Assembly: GCF_030209375.1 (NCBI RefSeq)
Contig: NZ_JARVSC010000002.1
Location: 124,001 to 188,000 of the forward strand
Direction of reading: 5' to 3'
DNA length: 64,000 nucleotides
Origin: Plantibacter sp. ME-Dv--P-122b
Lineage (GTDB): Bacteria; Actinomycetota; Actinomycetes; Actinomycetales; Microbacteriaceae
Numbering within the stretch: position 1 is the stretch's first letter; the number at the start of each line of letters is the position of its first letter. A program made the position numbers and the translations under genes. Below the pieces are notes generated by a model, which was given only the letters and a program-made list of their open reading frames with translations, did not search any database and was not told the origin of the DNA. Positions 51,266 through 59,875 of this stretch are shown here, piece after piece.

Positions 51266-52278
51266 GGCAACAGGCCGTCCACGAAGGTCACCGGTTCCCC
51301 GCTCTGTGCCGCGCGGTAGACCCCGTCGATGAGCGAGATCGTCTTGAGGTTGTCGCGGCCGGAGTTCGGCGCTTCCACACCCGTCTCAACCGCGTCGAGC
51401 AGGCCGGCCAGCGCCCCGTAGGCGGTGAGCGGCTTGTTGGTGGCGGTCGCGAGCGGGATGTCGACCGTCTCGGTCCCGGTCGGGCCGGCGATCGTGATCG
51501 TGCTCTTCGAGATGTGCAGGGTGCCCTCGTCGCCGAGGACGACGGTGTCCCACTGGGTGATCCAGCTGCTGAAGCTGTCGGTGTAGGTGACGGTGGCGTC
51601 GCCGAAGCGGATCTGCACGTTCGCGTCGGTCTCGCCGACGGCGGGCACGGACGGCGCGGAGAACGTGCGGGCGACGAGCCAGTCCGCGTCCTGGTCGAGC
51701 AGCCGGCGGAACCCGTCGAGCCAGTGGACCCCCATCACCATGAGCGCGTGGTGCGGTTGGTCGTTCCGCCAGCCCTCGTCCACCCGATGCATCAGCTCCC
51801 GGTGGTTGATCACCCGGACCCGGCCGATGCGGCCCTCTTCGATCAGTGTTCTGGCCTGCTCGAAACCGTAGTGCTCACGGAAGTTCTGGTCGACCGCGAG
51901 CTGCACACCCGCGTCGTCGGCGATCCGGACGAGCTCCCTGGCCTCGTCGAGGCCGTCGGCGAAGGGCTTCTCCACGAGGATGTGCTTGCCGGCCCCGGCG
52001 AGTGCGCGGACGGTCTCGACCCGTACGTGGCTCGGTGTGCACACGACGGCGACGTCGAACTCGACCGCGTCGAGCGCTTCCTGGAGCGACGCGAAACCGG
52101 TGTGGATGCCGTAAGTGGACGCGGCCCAGTCCCGGCGTTCCGCCGACGGGTCGACGACCGCGACGATGTCGAGTCGCTCCGGGCGCATGCGGAACCCGTC
52201 GAAGTGCATGGCGCTCACGCCACCGGCTCCGACGACCACGATCCGATGGCGCTTCGGGTGCGTTGTGTTGTCGTTCAT
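51262..52278 (-). CDS. Gfo/Idh/MocA-family NAD(P)-dependent dehydrogenase
   Basis: A 338-residue oxidoreductase. Rossmann start RIVVVGAGGVSAMHFDGF, then VVDPSAERR, the VEKPFADGLDEA loop with the catalytic Lys of the EKP motif, and a C-terminal alpha/beta substrate domain containing GVHWLDGFR. The family oxidises inositols, glucosides and other sugars. GAGGAGG lies before ATG 52278. First gene of the six-gene uptake operon; the 164-bp gap upstream contains a GGGCCA-N12-TGGCCC inverted repeat. Confidence 0.9.
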   Translation of the reverse strand: MNDNTTHPKRHRIVVVGAGGVSAMHFDGFRMRPERLDIVAVVDPSAERRDWAASTYGIHTGFASLQEALDAVEFDVAVVCTPSHVRVETVRALAGAGKHILVEKPFADGLDEARELVRIADDAGVQLAVDQNFREHYGFEQARTLIEEGRIGRVRVINHRELMHRVDEGWRNDQPHHALMVMGVHWLDGFRRLLDQDADWLVARTFSAPSVPAVGETDANVQIRFGDATVTYTDSFSSWITQWDTVVLGDEGTLHISKSTITIAGPTGTETVDIPLATATNKPLTAYGALAGLLDAVETGVEAPNSGRDNLKTISLIDGVYRAAQSGEPVTFVDGLLP

Positions 52279-52383
52279 CCAGACCTCCTCGTCGGACGAC
52301 GAAGTCTGGGGGATCGACCTCGGCGTCGAGCGGCAGTGCTGCCGCCTCGGACTCAGCCTGGACGTCGCCGCGGACGGAAGAGA

Positions 52384-52407
52384 GGGCCAATATGCGGTCG
52401 ATGGCCC
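52384..52407. promoter_or_regulatory. inverted repeat upstream of the Gfo/Idh operon
   Basis: GGGCCA (52384-52389) and TGGCCC (52402-52407) with a 12-bp spacer, in the gap between the MocR-type gene and the operon. It may be an operator, possibly of the MocR-type regulator; short arms make this weak. Confidence 0.3.
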
Positions 52408-52442
52408 ACAGCCGTGCCCCTGGGATCGTCGGTTCCAGCGGA

Positions 52443-53885
52443 TCAGTCGGTCATGGCGTTCCAGGTCGCTGCCAACAGCTCGATGCCGGTTCGGGTCGTC
52501 TCCGGGTCGTTCGCATAGGAGAGCCGCACGAAGTCGGCGAGGCGATCCTCGACGCTGAAGGTCGGTCCGGGAAGCAGCCGGACGCCGTTCCGCTCGGCGC
52601 GTTGGACGAACGCGGGGGCGTCGGGCTCGGGGAGTTGAATCCACAGCGACCCTCCGCCGACCGGAACGTGAGGCGTCCAATCGGGCAAATGTTCCGCGAT
52701 GGCGGCGAGGGCGAGTGCGCGACGCTCGGTCAGGACGCTCAGCCGCTCGTCCCTGGCCCGTTCGATCTTGCCGAGCAGGCGGGCCGCGACGATCTGAGCA
52801 AGCACCGAGGTGCCGAGATCCTCACCACCCTTCACGGCGGTGAGCTCGGCGATGAGGTCGGGATGCGCACGGAGCCAACCGACTCGCAGACCGCCCCAGA
52901 ACGACTTGCTCACCGAGCCCACGGTGAGGATCTGCTGCCCGCCGGCGGCAAGCGGGATCGGGCGCCGCTCACCGTCGATGACGGTGTCCGCGAGTGTGGC
53001 GTCGTCGATGACCGGCACGTTGTGGCGCGTCGAGATGGATGCCACACGGCTGCGACGGAAGCCGTCGAGAACCGAGCCCGACGGGTTGTGGACGGTGGAC
53101 TGGATGACGATCAGCACCGGAGAATGCGCGACGACCTGTCGGGCGAGGTCGTCGACGTCGATCCCGTCGGGCCCGGAACGGACGCCGACGAGCCGCGCTC
53201 CGAGCGCGGTCAGCGATTCGATGGCTCCGCGGAACGTCGGTTCCTCCACCAGCACGGTGGATCCGTGTGAGATGAAGGCGGCGGCGGCGAGTCGGAGTGC
53301 CTGCTGGGCGCCGGAGGTCACCAGGATGTGTTCAGGCGCGGTCGGGAGACCGAGATCGGTGTAGTAGGCGGCGATCGCGAGCCGCAGTTCGGCGAGGCCG
53401 GCCGGCAGGTAACCGTGTCCGGCGACGAGCTCGCGGGTCCGTGATCCGTCGACGCGGTTGAACTCATCGGCGACCATCGGCAGGCCCGGCAATGCGGCGC
53501 TCCTCAGGTCGATGGCGTCCCGCACCCGCTGCTCGCCGAACGACCGGAGCCGGTCACCCCCGTGACTGGTTGCGCGCCTCCGCGAGACGGTGACGTAGGT
53601 CCCGTCACCCTGCCTGCTCGAGACCACGCCGTCGGCACGCAACTCGTCGAGCGCCTTCGTCACGGTGTTCCGGCTGACGCCCAGGGCCGCGCCGAGGGCA
53701 CGCTCCGAGGGGAGCCGTGACCCAGGGACGAGTGCCCCGGTGCGGATGAGGACCCGCAGCCGTTCGGCCAGCTCGTCGTGGAGGGACTGCTCCCCGAGTT
53801 GCCAGTCGCCGAGGAGGCGGAGGAGCCGGTTGGCTCCGACCGCAACCAATTGGAACGCATTGGCACTCGCTCGCTCGATCGTCAT
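52443..53885 (-). CDS. MocR-type regulator (GntR domain plus aminotransferase-like domain)
   Basis: A 480-residue chimeric regulator. N-terminal GntR winged helix at about 35-105 (LAERLRVLIRTGALVPG, LPSERALGAALGVSRNTV), then a fold type I aminotransferase domain with the PLP-binding Lys in VGSVSKSFWGGLRVGW (near 330). Such proteins sense PLP, amino acids or amines. It lies between the sugar operon (same strand, downstream) and the divergent Tm-1-like gene; either may be its target. Start ATG 53885; the open frame upstream overlaps the Tm-1-like start region. Confidence 0.9.
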   Translation of the reverse strand: MTIERASANAFQLVAVGANRLLRLLGDWQLGEQSLHDELAERLRVLIRTGALVPGSRLPSERALGAALGVSRNTVTKALDELRADGVVSSRQGDGTYVTVSRRRATSHGGDRLRSFGEQRVRDAIDLRSAALPGLPMVADEFNRVDGSRTRELVAGHGYLPAGLAELRLAIAAYYTDLGLPTAPEHILVTSGAQQALRLAAAAFISHGSTVLVEEPTFRGAIESLTALGARLVGVRSGPDGIDVDDLARQVVAHSPVLIVIQSTVHNPSGSVLDGFRRSRVASISTRHNVPVIDDATLADTVIDGERRPIPLAAGGQQILTVGSVSKSFWGGLRVGWLRAHPDLIAELTAVKGGEDLGTSVLAQIVAARLLGKIERARDERLSVLTERRALALAAIAEHLPDWTPHVPVGGGSLWIQLPEPDAPAFVQRAERNGVRLLPGPTFSVEDRLADFVRLSYANDPETTRTGIELLAATWNAMTD

Positions 53886-53953
53886 GGGCACATCATTGAG
53901 GCATTCCGCGGCCCCGTCAAACGAGTGAGCCGCGCGGGACTGGGAGGTAACGC

Positions 53954-55249
53954 ATGTCGCCGCACACCGTCGTGCTGCTCGGAACACTCGACACGAAGGG
54001 CGAGGAATACGCGTTCGTCCGCGAACGGCTGCATGCTGCGGGGGTGGCGACGCTCGTCGTCGATGTCGGGGTACTCGGGGTTCCGGCGTTCTCGCCCGAC
54101 ATCGACCGCGCGGCCGTCGCGGCCGCGGGCGGCTCCTCGGTCGACGAGCTCGTCGCCCGAGGCGACCGTGGGGCGGCGATGGCGGTCATGGCTGCCGGGG
54201 CCGCCTCGATCGTCGCGGGACTCGTCGCCGATGGAACCGTCCTGGGGGCGCTCGCCCTCGGCGGGACCGGAGGGACGTCCCTGGCGGCCACTGCCTTCCG
54301 TCCGCTCCCGCTCGGGTTCCCGAAGATCATCGTCTCGACGGCGGCATCCGGTTCGACCGAACAGTACATCGGAGCGAGTGACCTGATCCTCGCCCCCTCG
54401 GTCGTGGACGTCGCCGGGCTGAACCGGATCTCGGTGCCCGTGCTCGCCAATGCGGCCGCAGCGCTCGCAGGCATGGTCCTCGCCGAGCCGCTTCCGGAGC
54501 GCCCTCATCGACCCATGGTCGCCGCGAGCATGTTCGGGGTGACCACCGCCGGCGTCACGCAGGCGCGGGAGCGGCTCGAAGCGCTCGGATACGAGGTGCT
54601 CGTCTTCCACATGACGGGTTCCGGCGGAACGGCCATGGAGTCACTCATCGCCGGGGGGTTCTTCGCCGGCGTCCTCGACCTGACCACGACGGAGTTGGCC
54701 GACGAGCTCGTCGGCGGTGTCTTCTCCGCGGGACCGGACCGGCTGACCGCCGCCGGTCGGCACGGCGTGCCCCAGGTGATCGCACCCGGAGCGCTCGACA
54801 TGGTCAATTTCGGCCCGGTCGCCTCGGTCCCGAACGTCTTCGCGGAGCGGAACCTGTACGTCCACAACTCCAGCGTGACGCTCATGCGGACGACTCCTGA
54901 GGAGTGCGCAACGCTCGGCGCACAGCTCGCGTCCAAAGCAGCAGCAGCAGTCGGGCCGACGACCGTGCTCCTCCCACGTGGCGGGATCTCCGCGATAGCG
55001 ACCCACGGGGGTCCGTTCGCCGACCCGTCGGCCGACGACGCACTGTTCCACGCCATCCGCGAAGGACTCGCCGGCTCCACGGTGGACCTCGTCGAGATCG
55101 ACGCCGACATCAACGCGGCGGCCTTCGCGACCGCCGCCGTCGACCGGCTGCACGCGATGATCGAGCGGCGTCGCGCCGAGCCGCCCGAGCACACCGACCA
55201 ACGATCGACCCCTCATCAGCACACGAACCACCAGGGAGCACCATCATGA
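53954..55249 (+). CDS. Tm-1-like ATP-binding domain protein (UPF0261)
   Basis: A 431-residue cytosolic protein of the UPF0261 family: [22 protein letters not shown] at the start, [22 protein letters not shown] and [24 protein letters not shown] in the first half, [11 protein letters not shown] and [18 protein letters not shown] in the second. It equals the N-terminal inhibitory domain of the tomato virus-resistance protein Tm-1. Bacterial function is unknown. GGGAGG precedes ATG 53954. It overlaps the PEP-hydrolase-family gene (ATGA), which matches the other half of Tm-1. Confidence 0.92.
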   Translation: MSPHTVVLLGTLDTKGEEYAFVRERLHAAGVATLVVDVGVLGVPAFSPDIDRAAVAAAGGSSVDELVARGDRGAAMAVMAAGAASIVAGLVADGTVLGALALGGTGGTSLAATAFRPLPLGFPKIIVSTAASGSTEQYIGASDLILAPSVVDVAGLNRISVPVLANAAAALAGMVLAEPLPERPHRPMVAASMFGVTTAGVTQARERLEALGYEVLVFHMTGSGGTAMESLIAGGFFAGVLDLTTTELADELVGGVFSAGPDRLTAAGRHGVPQVIAPGALDMVNFGPVASVPNVFAERNLYVHNSSVTLMRTTPEECATLGAQLASKAAAAVGPTTVLLPRGGISAIATHGGPFADPSADDALFHAIREGLAGSTVDLVEIDADINAAAFATAAVDRLHAMIERRRAEPPEHTDQRSTPHQHTNHQGAPS

Positions 55250-56085
55250 CCTTCGTCGCCCGTGACGAACTCCTCGCCCGCCTCAGAGCCAAGGTCGCCG
55301 CCCGCGAACCCATCGTCGGTGCCGGGGCCGGTACCGGTCTCTCCGCGAAGTGCGAGGAGGACGGGGGAGCGGATCTCATCGTCATCTACAACTCAGGACG
55401 CTTCCGCATGGCCGGCCGAGGATCGCTCAGTGGTCTCCTCGCCTACGGCAATGCCAACGACATCGTCGTCGACATGGGACGTGAGATCCTTCCCATCCCG
55501 CAACGGACTCCGGTGCTCGCCGGAGTGAACGGCACCGACCCGTTCATCGACTTGCCTCGCTTCGTCCGCCAGCTCAAAGACCAGGGGTTCTCCGGCGTGC
55601 AGAACTTCCCGACGGTGGGCCTCATCGACGGGAACTTCCGGGCGAACCTCGAGGAGACCGGCATGGGCTACGACAAGGAGGTCGAACTGATCCGGATCGC
55701 CCATGAAGCTGATCTGCTGACGACGCCCTATGTCTTCTCCGCGGAGGATGCCGCCTCGATGACCGAGGCCGGCGCCGATGTCATCGTCGCGCACCTCGGA
55801 CTGACGACCGGCGGATCCATCGGGGCCGAGACGGCGAAGACCCTCGACGACGGTGTCGCCCTCTCCGAGGAATGGGCTGCTGCCGCGAGGAAGGTTCGGA
55901 GCGACGTCATCGTCCTCGTGCACGGCGGACCGGTCGCCGAACCGGTCGACGCTCAGTACGTGCTCGACCGCGCCCCTGGCATCGACGGATTCTACGGAGC
56001 GTCCTCCATGGAGAGGCTTCCCACCGAGCGTGCCCTCACCGCTCAAGTGCGGGAGTTCACCTCCCTCTCATTGCCGCGTGTCTGA
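55246..56085 (+). CDS. phosphoenolpyruvate hydrolase-family TIM barrel
   Basis: A 279-residue TIM-barrel protein. Landmarks: [34 protein letters not shown] given by its ends [11 protein letters not shown] and [41 protein letters not shown] and [14 protein letters not shown]. The family name comes from predicted PEP hydrolase activity; it also forms the C-terminal half of plant Tm-1. ATG 55246 overlaps the Tm-1-like stop, so the two are translationally coupled and probably form a complex or one pathway. Confidence 0.88.
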   Translation: MTFVARDELLARLRAKVAAREPIVGAGAGTGLSAKCEEDGGADLIVIYNSGRFRMAGRGSLSGLLAYGNANDIVVDMGREILPIPQRTPVLAGVNGTDPFIDLPRFVRQLKDQGFSGVQNFPTVGLIDGNFRANLEETGMGYDKEVELIRIAHEADLLTTPYVFSAEDAASMTEAGADVIVAHLGLTTGGSIGAETAKTLDDGVALSEEWAAAARKVRSDVIVLVHGGPVAEPVDAQYVLDRAPGIDGFYGASSMERLPTERALTAQVREFTSLSLPRV

Positions 56086-56185
56086 GAGGACGTGGACCGG
56101 CAGCTCGTCGCCGGCAGGGAGTCGACGTCGCCGGAGTCGAAGGCGGGGAGTCCGTGGCCGCTGCTCGGTACTGCGCCTCTGGTCC

Positions 56186-56191
56186 TAGGAT
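56186..56191 (+). promoter_or_regulatory. -10 hexamer of a leaderless gene
   Basis: TAGGAT ends 6 bp before ATG 56198, so transcription should begin at the A of the start codon. No ribosome-binding site is seen. The same spacing is found at 56593-56598 and 58964-58969. Confidence 0.55.
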
Positions 56192-56197
56192 GGCCGG

Positions 56198-56524
56198 ATG
56201 CGCCCAGCGAGAACTCCGCATCCTCACTCCAGGGTGAGCCTCGTCCTCCGCCTACTCGCCGGTGTCGTGGCGGCGGTGGCCGTCGTCGTATTCGTCCTGG
56301 CGACCTCGATGGTGCTGTCGAGTCGCTTCGGCTGGGACGATAGCGATGCGCACGGCTACAGCCTGCTCTTCGGTACCCCATTCGCCATCGTCGCCGGACT
56401 GGTCGCAGCCGTCGCCCTATCGCTGGCCGTGCCACCGGGACGACGGGGCCGTACTCGGACCGTGACGCTGGGGGTGCTCGCGGCGGTGGTCGTCCTGCTC
56501 ATCGTCGCGGTCGCCACCGCGTGA
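56198..56524 (+). CDS. small membrane protein of unknown function
   Basis: A 108-residue protein with three membrane segments (about 13-38, 55-77, 88-107), a basic N-terminus and an acidic loop (GWDDSDAHGY). No family recognised. ATG 56198 lies 6 bp after TAGGAT without a Shine-Dalgarno sequence, which fits a leaderless mRNA. Single gene, 80 bp before the WcbI-like gene. Confidence 0.65.
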   Translation: MRPARTPHPHSRVSLVLRLLAGVVAAVAVVVFVLATSMVLSSRFGWDDSDAHGYSLLFGTPFAIVAGLVAAVALSLAVPPGRRGRTRTVTLGVLAAVVVLLIVAVATA

Positions 56525-56592
56525 GCCCGTGCCTCAGCTGATCGGACCGGTTGGCAGCTGCGCCTGAGCGCACGTGCGTACCTCGGACGGTA

Positions 56593-56598
56593 TACGGT
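56593..56598 (+). promoter_or_regulatory. -10 hexamer of the leaderless WcbI-like gene
   Basis: TACGGT (in TATACGGT) ends 6 bp before ATG 56605; no ribosome-binding site is present. Confidence 0.5.
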
Positions 56599-56604
56599 CG
56601 AAGC

Positions 56605-57534
56605 ATGACCCACCCCCTGGAACCGGGCACGACCACTGCGCCCGCCGGGTCGCCGATCGAGGCACGCCGCAGGCACTACGCGGAGTTCTACGGCCTCGCA
56701 CCCTTGCCGCCGGCGTTCGGTGTGGTGCTCGGCAACTGCCAGGCGGAATCGCTCCGGACGGTGATGGATGCTCCGGATCGCAGGTTCGTGCGCGTGCCGG
56801 CCGTGCACGAGATGACCGCCGAGGACGCGGAGCGACTGCACGAGGTGGTGGGTGCCGCGCACACCGTGGTGTCGCAGCCGGTCCGGGACGACTACCACGG
56901 TCTGCGGCTCGGCACGCGTCAAGTGACGGCGTCCACGCGCGGGCGCGTGCTCACGGTGACTCCGGTGCGCTTCGGCGGTCTGCATCCGTTCCAGGCCGCC
57001 GTCCGGGTCCCCGGCGTCGAGGAGAACCCGCCGATCGTGGCGTACCACGACGTCCGGACCCTCGCTGCTGCCGTAGGCCTCTCATGCGCGTCACGCCTCC
57101 AGCCCGACGCCGTTCGCGCGATCGGCCGTGCATCCGTCGAGGAACTGCGGAGACGCGAGGTCGTGACCGATGTGGCGGTGTCCGACCTGTTCGACTCGGT
57201 CACCGCCGACCACGCACGAACCGTCAACCACCCGGGGAACGCCATCTGGCTGCCGCTCGGTGCCCGCATCCTCGACCTCCTGGGGGCCCACGGCGGCGTC
57301 ACCGACCCCGGACGCCCGCTCCTCAACGCGGTGCGCGCACCCCTGCTACCCGAAGTCGTCGACGCCTGGTCCTTGCCGGACGAGCCACGCGATCACTGGA
57401 TCATCGAGGGTGTCGAGGTCGACGACGCGGAGGTGCGTGCCGCCCACACCGGTTGGTATGCGTCCCACCCCGAGTTCGTCGCTGCGGCCGTCGACCGGCT
57501 CGCGGCCCTGCTCTCCGTGTGGCGCAACGCGTGA
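56605..57534 (+). CDS. WcbI-family polysaccharide biosynthesis protein
   Basis: A 309-residue protein. The glycine-rich FGVVLGNCQAESLR near residue 40-53 is the hallmark of WcbI, a putative acetyltransferase of capsule synthesis that binds coenzyme A. HTVVSQPVRDDYHGLRLGT and HPGNAIWLPLG follow. It is probably involved in modifying an exported polysaccharide; the reaction is unproven even for the family. ATG 56605 appears leaderless. Its stop overlaps the GT2 gene (GTGA). Confidence 0.8.
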   Translation: MTHPLEPGTTTAPAGSPIEARRRHYAEFYGLAPLPPAFGVVLGNCQAESLRTVMDAPDRRFVRVPAVHEMTAEDAERLHEVVGAAHTVVSQPVRDDYHGLRLGTRQVTASTRGRVLTVTPVRFGGLHPFQAAVRVPGVEENPPIVAYHDVRTLAAAVGLSCASRLQPDAVRAIGRASVEELRRREVVTDVAVSDLFDSVTADHARTVNHPGNAIWLPLGARILDLLGAHGGVTDPGRPLLNAVRAPLLPEVVDAWSLPDEPRDHWIIEGVEVDDAEVRAAHTGWYASHPEFVAAAVDRLAALLSVWRNA

Positions 57535-58841
57535 CCGCGAGGGTGCAGCCGTGGGTCGTCGGCAACCGGTGGGACACGCTGGACGACGTCCATCCTGATC
57601 CGCTGCCGCGCGTCTCCGTCATCGTCGCGCACTACGACCAGCCCGGTGAGCTGCTCCGGACCCTGCACGCCCTCGCCGCGCAGGACTACCCGCGTCACCT
57701 CCTGGAGGTGATCGTCGCCGACGACGGATCCCCGGGTGACGTGTCGGTTCCGGACGACGTGATCCTCGTCCGGCAGGAGGACCAGGGATTCCGGCTCGCC
57801 GCCGTCCGCAACCTGGGTGTGCGGGCGAGCAGTGGCGAGGTGGTGTGCTTCCTCGATGCCGACACGGTCCCCGAGCCGGGGTACGTGCGCGCGCTCACGC
57901 GGCTCCCCGCCCTGTTGCCCGAGGCAGTCACGGTGGGGCGGCGTCGGCACGCCGACTTCAGCGGGATCGCCCCGGAGACACCGGTCGCCGAGGCGGCCGC
58001 CGGCCGTGAGCTCGCCGAACCGGCGTGGCTCGCCGAGGCGTTCGCGCGCAGTCGGGATCTGCGCGACGCGGACGACCGTTCCTATCGATTCATGATCGGC
58101 GCGGTCATCGCATGCTCGCGGAGCCTGTTCGACGAGGTCGGCGGATTCGACGAGTCCTTCACCTCGTACGGCGGTGAGGACTGGGAGTGGGCGCACCGCA
58201 TGTGGCAGGCGGGAGCGGTCTTCGCCCATGTCCCGGCCGCGGTGGCTTGGCACGACGGCCCCGAGTGGGCCGAGCGCGACGACTCAGGCATGGACCGCGC
58301 GAACGCCCAGACCATGCGGCTCCTCTCGTCGATCCCCGTGTCGGGGTCGGCGCCACGAGCGCTCTGGTCGGACACGGTGGATCTTGTCGTGCGGTTGCGG
58401 GGCGCCCACGCGGCGGCCGCTCGATTCGTCGCGGCGGACTCGCTGTTCGCCGCCTTCCCGCAGGCTCGGTTCGTCCTCGAGGCCGGCGGAGCAGAGGAGC
58501 TCGGGGGAGACCCGCGCGTCCTCCGTCCATCAGCCGGAGTCGACGCCCGAGTGACGTGGGAGCTCGACCGTCCGATCGTGATCCTCGACCCGACGTGGAT
58601 CGTTGATCTCGTCGACCGCCTCGGCACCGGGGACGTGGGCACCGTCGAGCTGGTCGACACGGACGGCGCGTCGCTCGGCCGCCTGCGATCCCGGCGGGCC
58701 GCGCGGCGTGAGGAACGTTGGGGCACACCCGCCGCCTTCGAGACGCAGCAGCTCGTCGCCGACGGCGTCCGCCTGCTGCGGCCGGACCCCCGGGTGGCGG
58801 CCTGGGTGGGCGGCTGGGGTGGACCCTCGTCGTTGTGCTGA
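57531..58841 (+). CDS. GT2 glycosyltransferase with extra C-terminal region
   Basis: A 436-residue GT-A enzyme. RVSVIVAHYDQPGELLRTL, ADDGSPGD, the metal-binding DADT (FLDADTVPEPG) and GGEDWEWAHRMWQAG form a complete GT2 site of the chondroitin-polymerase/galactosyltransferase-like group. The last 140 residues (from about 290) are an additional domain without recognised motif. No membrane spans, so it is cytosolic. GTG 57531 overlaps the WcbI stop. The pair suggests synthesis of a decorated surface glycan. Confidence 0.88.
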   Translation: MTARVQPWVVGNRWDTLDDVHPDPLPRVSVIVAHYDQPGELLRTLHALAAQDYPRHLLEVIVADDGSPGDVSVPDDVILVRQEDQGFRLAAVRNLGVRASSGEVVCFLDADTVPEPGYVRALTRLPALLPEAVTVGRRRHADFSGIAPETPVAEAAAGRELAEPAWLAEAFARSRDLRDADDRSYRFMIGAVIACSRSLFDEVGGFDESFTSYGGEDWEWAHRMWQAGAVFAHVPAAVAWHDGPEWAERDDSGMDRANAQTMRLLSSIPVSGSAPRALWSDTVDLVVRLRGAHAAAARFVAADSLFAAFPQARFVLEAGGAEELGGDPRVLRPSAGVDARVTWELDRPIVILDPTWIVDLVDRLGTGDVGTVELVDTDGASLGRLRSRRAARREERWGTPAAFETQQLVADGVRLLRPDPRVAAWVGGWGGPSSLC

Positions 58842-58963
58842 CTCGATCTGCGACGACGCGCTTCACGCCCCGGTGACCCGGTCCGAACGACAGCCTTCCG
58901 TCGGACGTCTGCACCACCGGACGCGTTGAGTGCAACCCCACCGGTTCCGGCACGGGTCTCATT

Positions 58964-58969
58964 TAGCGT
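58964..58969 (+). promoter_or_regulatory. -10 hexamer of the leaderless SDR gene
   Basis: TAGCGT (in TTTAGCGT) ends 6 bp before ATG 58976. GGGAG lies between, but too close to the ATG to work as a normal ribosome-binding site. Confidence 0.5.
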
Positions 58970-58975
58970 GGGAGC

Positions 58976-59875
58976 ATGTCTCCGCGCGACCAATATGACG
59001 TGACCAACCCCGTGACCCAGTACGACCGGGTCGAGCCCCCGCTGCAGCACCAGCCGGAACCCGGCGTGCAGGCGAAGATGAACCCCGTTCCCGACCTCGG
59101 TGAGGCGAGCTATCGGGGCAGCGGACGCCTGTCCGGGCGCAAGGCGCTCATCACGGGCGGCGACTCGGGCATCGGCGCGGCCACAGCGATCGCGTTCGCT
59201 CGTGAAGGCGCGGACGTGGTCATCGCGCACCTGCCGGGCGAGGAGGAGGACGCCGAGCACGTGTTGTCGCTCATCGCCGATGCAGGGCGCCGAGGCAAGG
59301 CGATCGTCGCCGACATCTCGCACGCCGACCAGTGCCGTCGGCTCGTCGCGGAGGCCGCGGCCTTCCTCGGAGGCCTGGACGTCCTCGTCAACAACGCGGG
59401 CAAACAGATCGCGGTCGACCGGGTGGAGGACCTCAGCGACGAGCAGTTCGAGGAGACCTTCCGGACGAACGTGTTCGCGAACTTCTGGATCACCAAGGCG
59501 GCGCTCGAGCACCTGGGCGAGGGCGCGAGCATCGTGAACACGGCGTCGCTCGAGGCGTACAAGCCGTCGCCCGACCGGCTCGACTACGCGGCGACCAAGG
59601 CCGCGATCAACAACCTCTCGAAGGGGCTCGCGCTGCAGCTCGCGTCGCGCGGGATCCGCGTGAACGTGGTCGCCCCCGGCCCCGTGTGGACCGCGTTGCA
59701 GGTCTCGGACGGCGTCTCCGACGAGCAGATGGAGCACTTCGACGACGAGAACACGTATCAGCGTGCCGGGCAGCCGGCTGAGCTCGCGCCAGCGTACGTC
59801 TACCTCGCCTCGGCGGAGTCCGGCTACGTCTCCGGCGCCACGCTGAACGTCAACGGCGGCATGGTCACGCCGTGA
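58976..59875 (+). CDS. SDR-family oxidoreductase (general-stress, glucose dehydrogenase-like type)
   Basis: A 299-residue SDR with the extra N-terminal stretch (about 50 residues with PPLQHQPEPG) of the YhdF/YdaD-like group. Cofactor loop ITGGDSGIGAA, LVNNAGKQ, catalytic Ser in VNTASLEAYK, and YAATKAA with Tyr and Lys. C-terminal SGYVSGATLNVNGGM is typical. It probably acts on a small alcohol, sugar or aldehyde. It begins an operon with the hydrolase-G2DH3 fusion and GMC oxidoreductase, joined by GTGA overlaps. Confidence 0.93.
   Translation: MSPRDQYDVTNPVTQYDRVEPPLQHQPEPGVQAKMNPVPDLGEASYRGSGRLSGRKALITGGDSGIGAATAIAFAREGADVVIAHLPGEEEDAEHVLSLIADAGRRGKAIVADISHADQCRRLVAEAAAFLGGLDVLVNNAGKQIAVDRVEDLSDEQFEETFRTNVFANFWITKAALEHLGEGASIVNTASLEAYKPSPDRLDYAATKAAINNLSKGLALQLASRGIRVNVVAPGPVWTALQVSDGVSDEQMEHFDDENTYQRAGQPAELAPAYVYLASAESGYVSGATLNVNGGMVTP

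Noticed and set aside
53907-53934. CGCGGC-N16-GCCGCG inverted repeat in the MocR/Tm-1 gap as a MocR operator
   Set aside because: Six-bp GC-only arms are expected by chance in this composition, and it does not resemble the 52384-52407 repeat.
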